From contig NZ_BMXJ01000001.1 in the NCBI RefSeq assembly GCF_014651695.1, positions 660,944-724,943 on the forward strand: a DNA stretch of 64,000 bases. The letters run 5' to 3'. The stretch is from Nocardiopsis terrae (GTDB lineage Bacteria; Actinomycetota; Actinomycetes; Streptosporangiales; Streptosporangiaceae). Position 1 is the stretch's first letter. Every line of letters starts with the position of its first letter. The notes beneath the pieces are model-generated. The model did no database searches. It saw only the letters and a program-made list of their open reading frames with translations, and had not been told where the DNA came from. Position numbers and translations under genes: made by a program. Below are positions 47,529-56,036 of this stretch, in pieces.

Positions 47529-49499
47529 CTAGTTCAGGCCCTTGCGGGCCAGCAGGGGCTCCATGCCGGGCTCGCGGCCCAGGAAGTCGGTGACCGCCCC
47601 CATCGGGTCGACGCTGCCGCCCAGGGACAGCACCCTCTCCCGGAAGCGGTCGCCGCCCGCGCGGGTCAGTCCGCCGTTCTCCTTGAACCACTCGACGCTC
47701 TCGGCGTCCAGGACCTCGCTCCACACGTAGGAGTAGTAGCCCGCGCTGTAGCCGTCGTCGGAGAAGATGTGCTGGAAGTACGTGCTCCGGTAGCGGGGAC
47801 GCACCAGCGGGTGCAGGGCGCCCGCGGCCTCCAGGGCCCTGGCCTCGAAGGAGGCCGGGTCCTCGACGGTCTCGCCGGGCGCCAGGCGGTGCCACGCCCA
47901 GTCGAGCAGCGCGGCGGCGAGGTACTCGAAGGTGGCGAAACCCTGGTTGAACCGGCTGGCCGCGGTCAGCCGACGCACGAGTTCGTCGGGCACCGGCTCA
48001 CCGGTCTCGTGGTGCCTGGCGTAGTGGGACAGCACCTCCGGCCACAGCGCCCACATCTCGTTGACCTGCGAGGGGAACTCGACGAAGTCGCGCGGCACGC
48101 TCGTGCCCTCGACCCTGGGGAAGCGCACCGCCGACAGCAGCCCGTGCAGGGCGTGGCCGAACTCGTGGAAGGCCGTCTCGACCTCGTCGAAGGTGAGCAG
48201 GGCGGGTCCGGAGACGGGCTTGGTGATGTTCAGGTTGTTCACCACGACCGGCCGCTCGTCCAGGAGGAGGGACTGGTCGACCAGGTTGTGCATCCACGCG
48301 CCGCCGCGCTTGGTCGGACGGGCGTAGGGGTCCAGCAGGAACAGGCCCAGCGCGGAACCGTCCCCGTCGAGGACCTCCCAGGTGCGCATGTCGGGGTGGT
48401 ACCCCGCCAGGTCGGGGCGCTCGGTGAAGGTGACGCCGTAGAGCAGGGTCGCCGCGTGGAAGACGCCGTCCTCGATCACCCGGCCGAGTTCGAAGTAGGG
48501 GCGCAGGACACTCTCGTCGAAGTCGTACCGGGCCTTGCGCACCTGCTCGGTGTAGTACGGCCAGTCCCACGGTTCGATGTCGTGCCCGGCGTACTCGGCC
48601 AGCACCCGGGCCTCCTTCTCGACGTTGCGCCGTGCCGGGCCGACGAGCTGTCCGAGCCGCTCCTCGACCGCCTCGACGGTTCCGGCGGTCTGGTCGGCCA
48701 CCTTGTACGCCGCGTGGTCGGGGTATCCCAGCAGCCGGGCCCGCTCGGCGCGCAGCTCGGCCGTGCGGGCGGCGATCTCCAGGTTCTCCGGGGCGCGCCC
48801 GACGCTCAGCGTGTACAGGCGCTCCCGGGTGGCACGGTCGGTGAGCTGGGCCAAGGCGGGTTGCACGGTGGTGTTCAGCAGCGGGAGGACGTACTCCCCG
48901 TCCTTCTCGATCGCGCTGAGCTGCGCCTCGTCCAAACCGTCGAGGTCGGCGGCGTCGGTGGTGACCAGGGAGGCCTCACCGGTCGCCCGGACGACGTTGG
49001 CGGAGAACTCCGTACCGAGCTCGGCGAGCCGGGTGTTGAGCTCGCGCAGTCGCTCCTGCTCCCGGTCTCCGAGGCCGGCCCCGGCCTTGACGAAGTCGAG
49101 GCGGTACCGCTCCAGCAGCCAGGCCTCCTGCGGGTCGTCGGTGGTGACCTGCTGGATGCGGGCCCACAGGTCCCGGTTCAGGGATACGGCGTCCGCGTGC
49201 TGCGAGGCGCGGGGGGCGATCTCCCGCTCGATCTCCCGGATGCCCTCGGTGGCGTCGGACCCGGCGAGGGTGTGCAGGACGGTCTCCACCCGCTTCAGGG
49301 TCGCACCGGAGCGCTCCAGTGCCGCGATGGTGTTGTCGAAGGTCGCGGGCTCCGGGTTGGCGACGATCGCGTCGACCTCGGCGAGGTGCTCGGCGACCCC
49401 CTGCTCGAAGGCGGGCAGGAAGTGCTCCTCGCGGATCGCCGCGAAGTCGGGCAGCCGGTAGGGGAGTTCGCTGGGTGACAGGAACGGGTTGGCGGTCAA
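47529..49499 (-). CDS. M3-family zinc metallopeptidase (Dcp/oligopeptidase type)
   Basis: A cytoplasmic peptidase of about 656 residues that trims short peptides. The zinc site is FHEFGHALHG (His445, Glu446, His449), with a downstream glutamate ligand in the EFPSQVNEMWALW helix. GYSAGYYSYVWSEVLDAE carries the family's substrate-binding tyrosines. TTG 49499 gives MTANPFL, the typical family start, with GAGGAG 9 nt upstream. GTG 49541 would add 14 residues with a poorer ribosome site. It is a single gene beside the type VII locus but has no evident functional link to it. Confidence 0.88.
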   Translation of the reverse strand: MTANPFLSPSELPYRLPDFAAIREEHFLPAFEQGVAEHLAEVDAIVANPEPATFDNTIAALERSGATLKRVETVLHTLAGSDATEGIREIEREIAPRASQHADAVSLNRDLWARIQQVTTDDPQEAWLLERYRLDFVKAGAGLGDREQERLRELNTRLAELGTEFSANVVRATGEASLVTTDAADLDGLDEAQLSAIEKDGEYVLPLLNTTVQPALAQLTDRATRERLYTLSVGRAPENLEIAARTAELRAERARLLGYPDHAAYKVADQTAGTVEAVEERLGQLVGPARRNVEKEARVLAEYAGHDIEPWDWPYYTEQVRKARYDFDESVLRPYFELGRVIEDGVFHAATLLYGVTFTERPDLAGYHPDMRTWEVLDGDGSALGLFLLDPYARPTKRGGAWMHNLVDQSLLLDERPVVVNNLNITKPVSGPALLTFDEVETAFHEFGHALHGLLSAVRFPRVEGTSVPRDFVEFPSQVNEMWALWPEVLSHYARHHETGEPVPDELVRRLTAASRFNQGFATFEYLAAALLDWAWHRLAPGETVEDPASFEARALEAAGALHPLVRPRYRSTYFQHIFSDDGYSAGYYSYVWSEVLDAESVEWFKENGGLTRAGGDRFRERVLSLGGSVDPMGAVTDFLGREPGMEPLLARKGLN

Positions 49500-49599
49500 G
49501 GGGTGGTGCTCCTCGTTCTTCGGGGCCGGGGCGCTGGTCACGGCCTGGGCGCTCGTGCCGTTCTACCGTGCCGACCGCTCGCTGTCACCCGGGTTCGGC

Positions 49600-51138
49600 T
49601 CACCCGTCCCCGACGACGTGCGGGTCGGGCAGCGGCTCCTCCGCGTCGGCCATGGGCAGCTCCACGATGGGGACGTAGCGTCCGGTCGCCTCCCCGGCGC
49701 CCTCCGGGCTGTAGGTGAGCGTTCCGCCGCCGGCGCGGACGTCGTGTGCGGAGTTGAGCAGCATCAGCCTGGCCCGTACCTCGGCGGGGGTCGGGGTGCT
49801 CCCCTCGGCCCCCAGCCCGTTGGTCATCCGTACCGCGTGGGCGGCGACCGCCACGGCGTCGTGGGTGACCAGCGCGTAGCCGTTGCTGAGCCCGTCGACG
49901 CGCGCGGCCGGGGCGTACTCCAGGTAGGCGTCGCGGAAGTCCGGGTAGCCGGGCGGAACCGCGTCCGAGGCGGGGTCGGCGGTCTCCCACCGGGTGTCGG
50001 TCCCGGAGGCGTACACCAGGGAGATGTCGTTCTCGGCCAGGAGCGCCATGGTTTCCTCGTCGCCGAGGACGCTCAGGCCGGTGGCGACGAACAGGATGCG
50101 CAGCGGACGGGACCCGCCGCACCTGTTCGAGGCCAGGGCGGCCAGGAACTCGTCGAGGTCGGGGGAGCGTCCGGCGAACAGGATCGTGTCGACCCCGGCG
50201 CCGCAGACGTTCTGGGTCACGTCGTGGAACAGTCCGCTGACCGGGGCGTCGCCGACGGTGGTGCCGTCGTACTGCTGGGTGGAGCCGTCGATGTGGTCGT
50301 GGAGCTGCTCCTGGTAGGCCTCGTACAGCGTGGAGACGAACAGGTCCGGTTCGGTCCGGTCGTGCACGATGAGCGCCCGGACCGGTTCGGAGAGCCCGTC
50401 GAGGTAGGCGTCGAGCGCCCTGACGTACTCGGTGTTGCTGGGGAGCACCCGGATCACGCCGGGCAGGGCCGGCTCCCCCTCGGCCCCGGCGTCGTCCAGC
50501 CCTCCGGGGCCGTGCGCCAGGCCGTCCGCGGTGAGCGCCGAGGAGACCATCGGGATGTTGTTCTCGTTCAGCCGCGCCGCGGCCTCGCGGGTGCTCTGGA
50601 TGCTCACACCCATGCCGGTCACGGCCACCAGCGGGCGGTCCTCGTCCCGCGACATGGCCACGAGCTCGTCCACGACCGGCTCCCACTGGCGCTGCTGGCT
50701 ACCGATGTTGGCCAGGACCAGCTGGATCTGCGGGGTCGGGTCCGCGAAGTCACGGGTGTGGTTGGCGCGCATGACGGCGGTGTAGGCGCCCTCCAGGGAG
50801 CGGCGCATCCGCTCGGGGTCCATCGGGCTGACCCGGTCGAAGGTCAGGATGCCGAGGAACGCGATCCGGACCACGGGGGTGCTGTCGGAGAGGGCGTCGA
50901 CGCGCTCGTTCTCCTGCCTGATGAGTTCCTGGACGTCGGTGAAGTCCTCGTGGAAGACGTGGGAGCCGTCGGTGACGCCGACGCACTGGCCGCCGGTCTC
51001 CCGGACCCCGTTGCCGGGACCGCCGCAGGTGAACCGGTCCCACAGGGCCACGGTGGTGACGACGAGGGCGACGGCGAGTGCGGCCGCCGATCCCAGCAGC
51101 AGGGCTCGTTTCCAGTCCTTACCACCCGTGTCCGCCAT
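49600..51138 (-). CDS. Membrane-anchored periplasmic-binding-protein-like protein
   Basis: A 512-residue protein. One N-terminal membrane anchor (about 11-33, ALLLGSAAALAVALVVTTVALW) is followed by an extracellular domain with the type 1 periplasmic-binding fold: VVRIAFLGILTF, a lobe with RPLVAVTGMGVSIQSTREAAARLNENNIPMVSSALTADG, and the hinge-returning VRALIVHDRTEPDLF and DTILFAGRSPDLDEF. Cysteines near the anchor (FTCGGPGN, GGQCVG) could form a disulfide. No transporter genes are adjacent, so it may be a sensor or a receptor for an unknown small molecule. Confidence 0.7.
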   Translation of the reverse strand: MADTGGKDWKRALLLGSAAALAVALVVTTVALWDRFTCGGPGNGVRETGGQCVGVTDGSHVFHEDFTDVQELIRQENERVDALSDSTPVVRIAFLGILTFDRVSPMDPERMRRSLEGAYTAVMRANHTRDFADPTPQIQLVLANIGSQQRQWEPVVDELVAMSRDEDRPLVAVTGMGVSIQSTREAAARLNENNIPMVSSALTADGLAHGPGGLDDAGAEGEPALPGVIRVLPSNTEYVRALDAYLDGLSEPVRALIVHDRTEPDLFVSTLYEAYQEQLHDHIDGSTQQYDGTTVGDAPVSGLFHDVTQNVCGAGVDTILFAGRSPDLDEFLAALASNRCGGSRPLRILFVATGLSVLGDEETMALLAENDISLVYASGTDTRWETADPASDAVPPGYPDFRDAYLEYAPAARVDGLSNGYALVTHDAVAVAAHAVRMTNGLGAEGSTPTPAEVRARLMLLNSAHDVRAGGGTLTYSPEGAGEATGRYVPIVELPMADAEEPLPDPHVVGDG

Positions 51139-51658
51139 CCGTGGTCACCTCTCCCTCTGCGGTCCGCTTCCCCCTGCGGCTCCTCCGGTCCGCCCTCCGG
51201 CGGGGCTTCCGGAGTCCGTCCGCTGGACGGTCAAGGACCCATGATGCGCGTTTTTCCTCGATGTATGAGTGGCTCCGCCTTTCGTAACGCAGGCGTTATA
51301 AGAACTCCCTCACTTTTCGCACTAAAAATCACCGGAATCACTTCTGATACCTCAAGTCGGCTTCGGGACCTGAGGCCTGAACCACGCCCCCCACACTGTT
51401 CCCCCGCTCCCCTACCTCTCGGACGGAACCGTCCGATTCCCGGCCCGCACCCCATCCGAAGACCCTCTCGGGGCTCTGGTCACATGGGGTGCGACAGCTC
51501 ACACGAAGGTGTCAGTTGCCCGGTCCCGCGGGCGTCCCCGACCCTTGGGGAACCCGGCCCCGGGGGACCCGGCCGCTCCCCCGCGCGGGCAGTCGCCCCG
51601 CACTCCGCATCCGGTTTCGGTGACCCACCGGAGCACTCGCCCGTGGCCCTCCGGAGGG
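51139..51658. other. 520-bp intergenic region with an AT-richer core
   Basis: No coding frame is convincing. Around 51241-51350 the sequence is much AT-richer than average, as in promoters. A palindrome TAACGC-AG-GCGTTA lies at 51285-51298, about 150 bp upstream of the binding-protein-like gene, and is a candidate operator. Confidence 0.45.
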
Positions 51659-52228
51659 CTAACCGGACCGCGGGGGTGAGGGGCGTTCGTGGACGTGTTC
51701 CAGGCCGTCGATGTCGTCCCACTGCTCGCCGACCCGCTCGAAGCCGAAACCTGCGATGGTCGCCAGGGAGGCGGCGTTGTCCGGTCGGATCGAGGCCCGC
51801 ACCGTGGCGACCTCCGGGGAGGCGTCGGCCCTGCGGAGCAGCTCGACCAGGGTCGCCCGCGCGTAGCCGCGGCGGCGCACCTCGGGCACGACGGAGTACC
51901 CGATCTCCACCATCCGGCGCTCGTCCGGGGGACCGTGGAAACCGGCGTGGCCGACCGCCCGGCCGTCGTCGGCGTCCACGACCACGTACGCGAGCCAGCC
52001 CGCCCGACTGGGCACGGCCCGGAGCTGGCCGAGGCGGTACCGGCTCAGCCAGCGCATCTCCTCACTCGCGAAGTGCTCCCCGAGGTCGGTGCCGAGCAGC
52101 GCGCCCGCGGTCTCCGTGTCCCCCTTCGCCAGGGCGGCGAGCACGGGTTCGACCATCTCCACCAGCCGTATCCGGGGCGTGCTGGTGCGTCGCGGTCCGA
52201 ATGGTGGGTCCGTGTCCGTGTCCGTCAC
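51659..52228 (-). CDS. GNAT-family N-acetyltransferase
   Basis: 189 residues from GTG 52228 (GGAAGGA 7 nt upstream); the longer frame to 52381 has no ribosome site. Core GNAT elements are the beta strand AGWLAYVVVDADDGRAVGHAGF, then MVEIGYSVVPEVRRRGYARATLVELL carrying the acetyl-CoA loop (RRRGYA), and the C-terminal ATIAGFGFERVGEQW strand-helix. This is the RimJ-like subgroup that acetylates protein N-termini or small amines; the substrate is unknown. It is divergent from tag. Confidence 0.85.
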   Translation of the reverse strand: MTDTDTDPPFGPRRTSTPRIRLVEMVEPVLAALAKGDTETAGALLGTDLGEHFASEEMRWLSRYRLGQLRAVPSRAGWLAYVVVDADDGRAVGHAGFHGPPDERRMVEIGYSVVPEVRRRGYARATLVELLRRADASPEVATVRASIRPDNAASLATIAGFGFERVGEQWDDIDGLEHVHERPSPPRSG

Positions 52229-52383
52229 CGTTCCATCCTTCCCCCCGCGGGCACCCGGTACAACGTGTTTCCGCCCGCCTCGCGTCCCTGACCGGGCTCC
52301 CGTCCGTCCGGCGGCCCGCGGACCGTCGGAGCCGTCCGGGACGATGGACGCAGCCGTCCGTACCGCCTCTTCGGGGAGCACCT

Positions 52384-52953
52384 GTGACCGACACCGACGA
52401 CCGCCGCTGCGCCTGGGCGCGGAACGCGTCCGAACTGATGACCGCCTACCACGACACCGAGTGGGGGCGCGTCTCGCACGAGGACGGGTACCTGTTCGAG
52501 ATGCTCGTCCTGGAGGGCGCCCAGGCCGGCCTGTCCTGGTCCACGGTGCTGAACAAACGCGAGAACTACCGCCGCGCGATGGACGGTTTCGACTACGGGC
52601 GGATCGCCGCCTACGGGCAGGCGGAGACGGATCGGCTGCTCGCCGACCCCGGGATCGTCCGCAACCGCCTCAAGGTCGCCTCCGCGGTACGCAACGCCCG
52701 GGCCTTCCTGGCGGTGCGCGAGGAGTTCGGGAGCTTCGACGCCTACCTGTGGGGATGGGTGCCGGGCCCGGTCGTCGGCCACTGGACCTCGGCCGGGCAG
52801 GTCCCGGTGACCACCGACCTGTCGGACCGGCTGAGCAAGGACCTCAGGAAGCGGGGGTTCAACTTCGTGGGGAGCACGATCGTCTACTCCTACCTCCAGG
52901 CCACCGGCCTGGTCGAGGACCACCTGGAGGACTGTCCCGCCAAGCCCGGGTAG
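52384..52953 (+). CDS. tag: DNA-3-methyladenine glycosylase I
   Basis: A 189-residue base-excision enzyme removing 3-methyladenine. The zinc ligands are all present: Cys9 (RRCAWAR), His23 (YHDTEWG), His180 and Cys184 (DHLEDC), with E. coli Tag-like spacing. The family signature EMLVLEGAQAGLSW and the helix-hairpin region FDYGRIAAYG are intact, as is FNFVGSTIVYSYLQATG. GTG 52384 follows GGGGAG. Confidence 0.95.
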   Translation: MTDTDDRRCAWARNASELMTAYHDTEWGRVSHEDGYLFEMLVLEGAQAGLSWSTVLNKRENYRRAMDGFDYGRIAAYGQAETDRLLADPGIVRNRLKVASAVRNARAFLAVREEFGSFDAYLWGWVPGPVVGHWTSAGQVPVTTDLSDRLSKDLRKRGFNFVGSTIVYSYLQATGLVEDHLEDCPAKPG

Positions 52954-53050
52954 GCCCGCCCGAAGCCCCTCCCGACCCGCCCCGGAAAGAGGGCACCAGA
53001 AAACTTTACGCCCTAAGGAATTATTTTCCCGGACTCCCGCGTTCCCTTGT

Positions 53051-53075
53051 CCGTACGCCGTACTGTACGAGGTAC
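53051..53075 (+). promoter_or_regulatory. Putative TetR operator before drrA
   Basis: CCGTACGCCGTAC (53051-53063) followed by TGTACGAGGTAC. The same 13-mer, with one change, precedes the tetR gene at 55029. The GTAC half-sites are palindromic. It lies 18 bp before the drrA start codon. Confidence 0.55.
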
Positions 53076-53092
53076 GAACGAGGAGGGACCCC

Positions 53093-54136
53093 ATGGCACC
53101 AGCACCGGCGCGCACAGCGCCAGCCGTCAGCGCACGCGGGATCGGCAGGAGGTTCAAGGACAGGTGGGCCCTGCGAGGGTTCGACCTGGAGGTCGGCCGG
53201 GGCACCGTCCACGGCCTGCTCGGGCCCAACGGCGCCGGGAAGTCCACGGCGGTCCGCGTGCTCACCACCCTGCTCCGCCCGCACGAGGGCACCGCGGAGG
53301 TCGCCGGGTACGACGTGGCCGCGCAGGGCGCCCGGGTCCGCCACCGGATCGGGCTGGTCGGCCAGAACGCCGCCGTGGACGAGGTCCTCAGCGGCCGCCA
53401 GAACCTGGAGCTCTTCGGCCGCCTCCACCACCTGGGCGGCCGGGCGGCCGCCCGCCGGGCCGCCGAACTCCTGGATCGCTTCGGCCTGTCCGACACCGGG
53501 AAACGTCCGGTCGGCACCTACTCGGGCGGGATGCGCCGCAGGCTCGACCTGGCCGCCGGGATGATCCTCGACCCGCCCGTGGTGTTCCTCGACGAACCCA
53601 CCACGGGCCTCGACCCGCGCGGCCGCGACGAGGTCTGGTCCGCCGTGCGCGGTCTGGTCGGCGGGGGCACGTCCGTCCTGCTCACCACCCAGTACCTGGA
53701 GGAGGCCGACCGGCTGGCCGACCGGATCTCGGTGGTCGACACCGGGCACGTGATCGCGGAGGGCACGCCCGCCGAGCTCAAGTCGAGGATCGGCGGGGAC
53801 CGGATCGACGTGGTCCTGCACGATGAGCACGCCCTGGCGGGGGCCGCCGCACTGGTGGAGGAGGCCACCGGGCACTCCGTGCGCACCGCCCCGGAGGAGC
53901 GGCGGATCAGCGCCGAGGTGGACGACCGCGCGGCCTCCCTGACCCGGGCCGTGCGCGCCCTGGACGAGGGCGGGGTGGCCGTGGCGGACGTGGTCCTGCG
54001 CGGCCCCAGCCTGGACGAGGTCTTCCTGCACCTGACCGGCCCCCGCGCGGGTACCGGTTCTCCCGCTGCCGCCCGGGTGACCGGCGGCACCGCCGCACCC
54101 GAGCAGCAGGACACCCGCCAGGAGGCCCGGCGATGA
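53093..54136 (+). CDS. drrA: DrrA-type ABC transporter ATP-binding protein
   Basis: A 347-residue cytoplasmic ATPase of the daunorubicin-resistance (DRA) family. Walker A is GPNGAGKS, the Q-loop is GLVGQNAAVDEVLSG, the signature is YSGGMRRRLDLAAGM, Walker B is VVFLDEPTTGLDPRG and the H-loop is LLTTQYLEEADRLAD. The C-terminal ~110 residues (ISAEVDDRAASLTRAVRALDEGGVAVADV, PSLDEVFLHLTG) are the DrrA-specific dimerisation tail. It energises export of a hydrophobic compound through the next gene's product. AGGAGG precedes ATG 53093, and the stop overlaps drrB (ATGA). Confidence 0.9.
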   Translation: MAPAPARTAPAVSARGIGRRFKDRWALRGFDLEVGRGTVHGLLGPNGAGKSTAVRVLTTLLRPHEGTAEVAGYDVAAQGARVRHRIGLVGQNAAVDEVLSGRQNLELFGRLHHLGGRAAARRAAELLDRFGLSDTGKRPVGTYSGGMRRRLDLAAGMILDPPVVFLDEPTTGLDPRGRDEVWSAVRGLVGGGTSVLLTTQYLEEADRLADRISVVDTGHVIAEGTPAELKSRIGGDRIDVVLHDEHALAGAAALVEEATGHSVRTAPEERRISAEVDDRAASLTRAVRALDEGGVAVADVVLRGPSLDEVFLHLTGPRAGTGSPAAARVTGGTAAPEQQDTRQEARR

Positions 54137-54990
54137 ACCGCACCGCCCCGCGCCCCGCCGCGCCCGCCGTCCCTGCCCCCGCGCCGCCGAGCGGCCCCCT
54201 GCACCGCCTGGCCTGGGCCGCCGCCGACGGCTGGACCGTGGCCCGGCGCGACGTCACGCACTGGCTGCGCCAGCCGTGGGAGCCGCTCTTCGGGCTGCTC
54301 TTCCCGGTCCTCATGGTGCTGATGTTCGTGTACCTGCTCGGCGGCGCCATGTCGGTACCGGGCGGCGGGGACTACACCGAGTACCTCATGCCCGGCATGT
54401 TCGCGATGGTCATGGTGTTCGGCCTCGGGGAGACCGTCACCGCCGTGGCCGCCGACTCCGCCCGCGGGGTCACCGACCGGTTCCGCTCGATGCCGATGTC
54501 CGCCTCCGCCGTGGTCGTCGGCCGCTGTCTGGCGGACATGCTCCGCTCCGCGGCCGCCCTGGTGGTCCTGATCGGGTTCGGGTCGCTCGTGGGCTGGCAG
54601 TGGCACGGGAGCGCGGGGGCGGCCCTGGCCGGGTTCGGGCTGCTGCTCCTGCTGCGCTTCGCCCTGGTGTGGATCGGCGTCTACGTGGGCCTGGTCATGC
54701 GCGGCCAGGGCGGCATCGCCGTCATCCAGACCCTGGAGTTCCCGATCGGCTTCCTTTCCAACGCCTTCGTGGCCACCGCGACCATGCCGGTCTGGCTGGG
54801 CGCGGTCGCCGACTGGAACCCGATGTCGTCCACCGTGGCCGCCGTACGCGGGCTGTTCGGCAACCCGGCGGCGGCCGGGGACGGCTGGGTCGCGCAGAAC
54901 GCCCTCCTGATGGCGGTGGTCTGGCCGCTGCTGCTGGTCGCGGTGTTCGCACCGCTGTGCGTGCACCGGTACCGCAACCTCGACGGCTGA
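54133..54990 (+). CDS. drrB: DrrB-type ABC-2 permease
   Basis: A 285-residue membrane protein with six predicted helices (LFGLLFPVLMVLMFVYLLGG, MPGMFAMVMVFGLGETVTAV, AALVVLIGFGSLVGWQW, GFGLLLLLRFALVWIGVYVGLVM, FPIGFLSNAFVATATM, ALLMAVVWPLLLVAVFAPLC). GVTDRFRSMPMSASAVVVGR is the ABC-2/DrrB signature loop that contacts the ATPase. Its start overlaps drrA by 4 nt, so the two are made together. Confidence 0.9.
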   Translation: MNRTAPRPAAPAVPAPAPPSGPLHRLAWAAADGWTVARRDVTHWLRQPWEPLFGLLFPVLMVLMFVYLLGGAMSVPGGGDYTEYLMPGMFAMVMVFGLGETVTAVAADSARGVTDRFRSMPMSASAVVVGRCLADMLRSAAALVVLIGFGSLVGWQWHGSAGAALAGFGLLLLLRFALVWIGVYVGLVMRGQGGIAVIQTLEFPIGFLSNAFVATATMPVWLGAVADWNPMSSTVAAVRGLFGNPAAAGDGWVAQNALLMAVVWPLLLVAVFAPLCVHRYRNLDG

Positions 54991-55019
54991 TCCGGCCCGG
55001 GCCGTGCCCCCGCCCGGCG

Positions 55020-55054
55020 TACACTGGCCCGTACGCCCTACGGAACCAGTACCA
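55020..55054 (+). promoter_or_regulatory. Putative promoter/operator of the tetR gene
   Basis: A -10-like TACACT at 55020-55025 is followed by CCGTACGCCCTAC (55029-55041), which differs at one base from the site before drrA, and a further GTAC at 55049-55052. ATG 55065 follows 10 bp after an AGGA. Confidence 0.5.
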
Positions 55055-55064
55055 GGACGGACCG

Positions 55065-55844
55065 ATGTCCCCGCAGCACAGCAAGAGTGGCGACCCCGCG
55101 CGCAGCCTGGCCCTGCTGTGGCGCACCCAGGAGCCCGCGAGCCGCCGCCGGGGCAGGCCGGGGCTGAACGTCGACCGGATCGTGGCGGCCGCCACCGCCC
55201 TGGCCGACGCCGAGGGGCTGGCCGCGCTCTCGATGCGCAGGGTCGCGGAGGCCCTGGACGTGGGCACGATGTCGCTCTACACCTACGTGCCGGGCAAGGG
55301 CGAGCTCATCGACCTGATGGTGGACACCGCCTACGCCGACCTGGACACGCAGGAGCGCTCCGGCGCCTGGCGGGACCGGCTCCGCCGGATCGCGCACGCC
55401 AACCGGAAGCTGTACATCCGCCACCCGTGGATGCTCCAGACCGTCACCGTGCGCCTGCTCGGCCCGAACGTGATCGCCAAGTACGACCACGAGCTCTCCG
55501 CGGTGGACGGGCTCGGCCTGAGCGAGGTCGAGATGGACTCCACGGTCAACCTGGTCAACGGTTACGTGGAGAGCTCCGCCCGGCAGACCCTGGGCTCCGA
55601 GCAGGTAGCCCGGGAGTCCGGCATGGACGACGAGCAGTGGTGGCGGACCCACGACCCGCTGCTGGCCGCGCTGGTCGACGGCTCCCGGTACCCGACGGCC
55701 TCCCGGGTGGGTACCGCCGTCGGCCGGGCGCACCAGGCGGTCCACGCCCCGGAGCACGAGTTCTCCTTCGGTCTGGAGCGGGTCCTGGACGGCGTGCAGG
55801 TCCTGGTGGACGCCCGTTCCGCACCGGCTGCGGGTTCCTCCTGA
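55065..55844 (+). CDS. TetR-family regulator of the DrrAB exporter
   Basis: A 259-residue repressor. The HTH is at about residues 38-85 (LNVDRIVAAATALADAEGLAALSMRRVAEALDVGTMSLYTYVPGKGELIDLM), then a ligand domain of the TetR_C class (WRDRLRRIAHANRKLYIRHPWMLQ). A ~35-residue basic N-terminal extension (RRTQEPASRRRGRPG region) precedes the HTH. ATG 55065 is chosen over the longer frame that runs back into drrB. It lies 74 bp after drrB, and shared upstream motifs suggest it controls both. Confidence 0.88.
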   Translation: MSPQHSKSGDPARSLALLWRTQEPASRRRGRPGLNVDRIVAAATALADAEGLAALSMRRVAEALDVGTMSLYTYVPGKGELIDLMVDTAYADLDTQERSGAWRDRLRRIAHANRKLYIRHPWMLQTVTVRLLGPNVIAKYDHELSAVDGLGLSEVEMDSTVNLVNGYVESSARQTLGSEQVARESGMDDEQWWRTHDPLLAALVDGSRYPTASRVGTAVGRAHQAVHAPEHEFSFGLERVLDGVQVLVDARSAPAAGSS

Positions 55845-55892
55845 CCGTCGGCCGCCAGGGGCCCGCTCCCCGATCCGCCGCCTCTGCTGTTC

Positions 55893-55959
55893 CGCGGCCC
55901 CGGGCGATCCGCGCCCGCCACTCGTCGTCGACCGCGGCGTCCCACGGGTGGACGAGCAT
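55893..55959 (-). pseudogene. N-terminal stub of a PaiB-like FMN-binding protein
   Basis: ATG 55959 has a good ribosome site (GGGAGGG about 8 nt upstream) and reads MLVHPWDAAVDDEWRARIA. This closely matches my memory of the start of PaiB/FMN-binding negative regulator proteins (M-L-I/V-H-P-W-D-A-A). After about 21 residues similarity stops and the frame continues as Arg/Pro-rich sequence into the antisense of tetR. The rest of the gene seems lost, perhaps when the drrAB-tetR cassette settled here. It could instead be a short chance match. Confidence 0.45.
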
Positions 55960-55962
55960 GAC

Positions 55963-56016
55963 GGAACCCTCCCGGATGGACATGCAGACTATTGCATGCC
56001 TTCACAGGAGGGTTCC
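55963..56016 (-). promoter_or_regulatory. Nested inverted repeats upstream of the PaiB-like stub
   Basis: An outer perfect 10-bp repeat, GGAACCCTCC (55963-55972) with GGAGGGTTCC (56007-56016), and an inner CATGCA (55981-55986) with TGCATG (55993-55998). On the minus-strand transcript the outer stem would cover the stub's ribosome binding site. It could be an old operator or a translation-blocking hairpin. Confidence 0.5.
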
Positions 56017-56036
56017 AGGGTTCCACGGGCTCCGGA

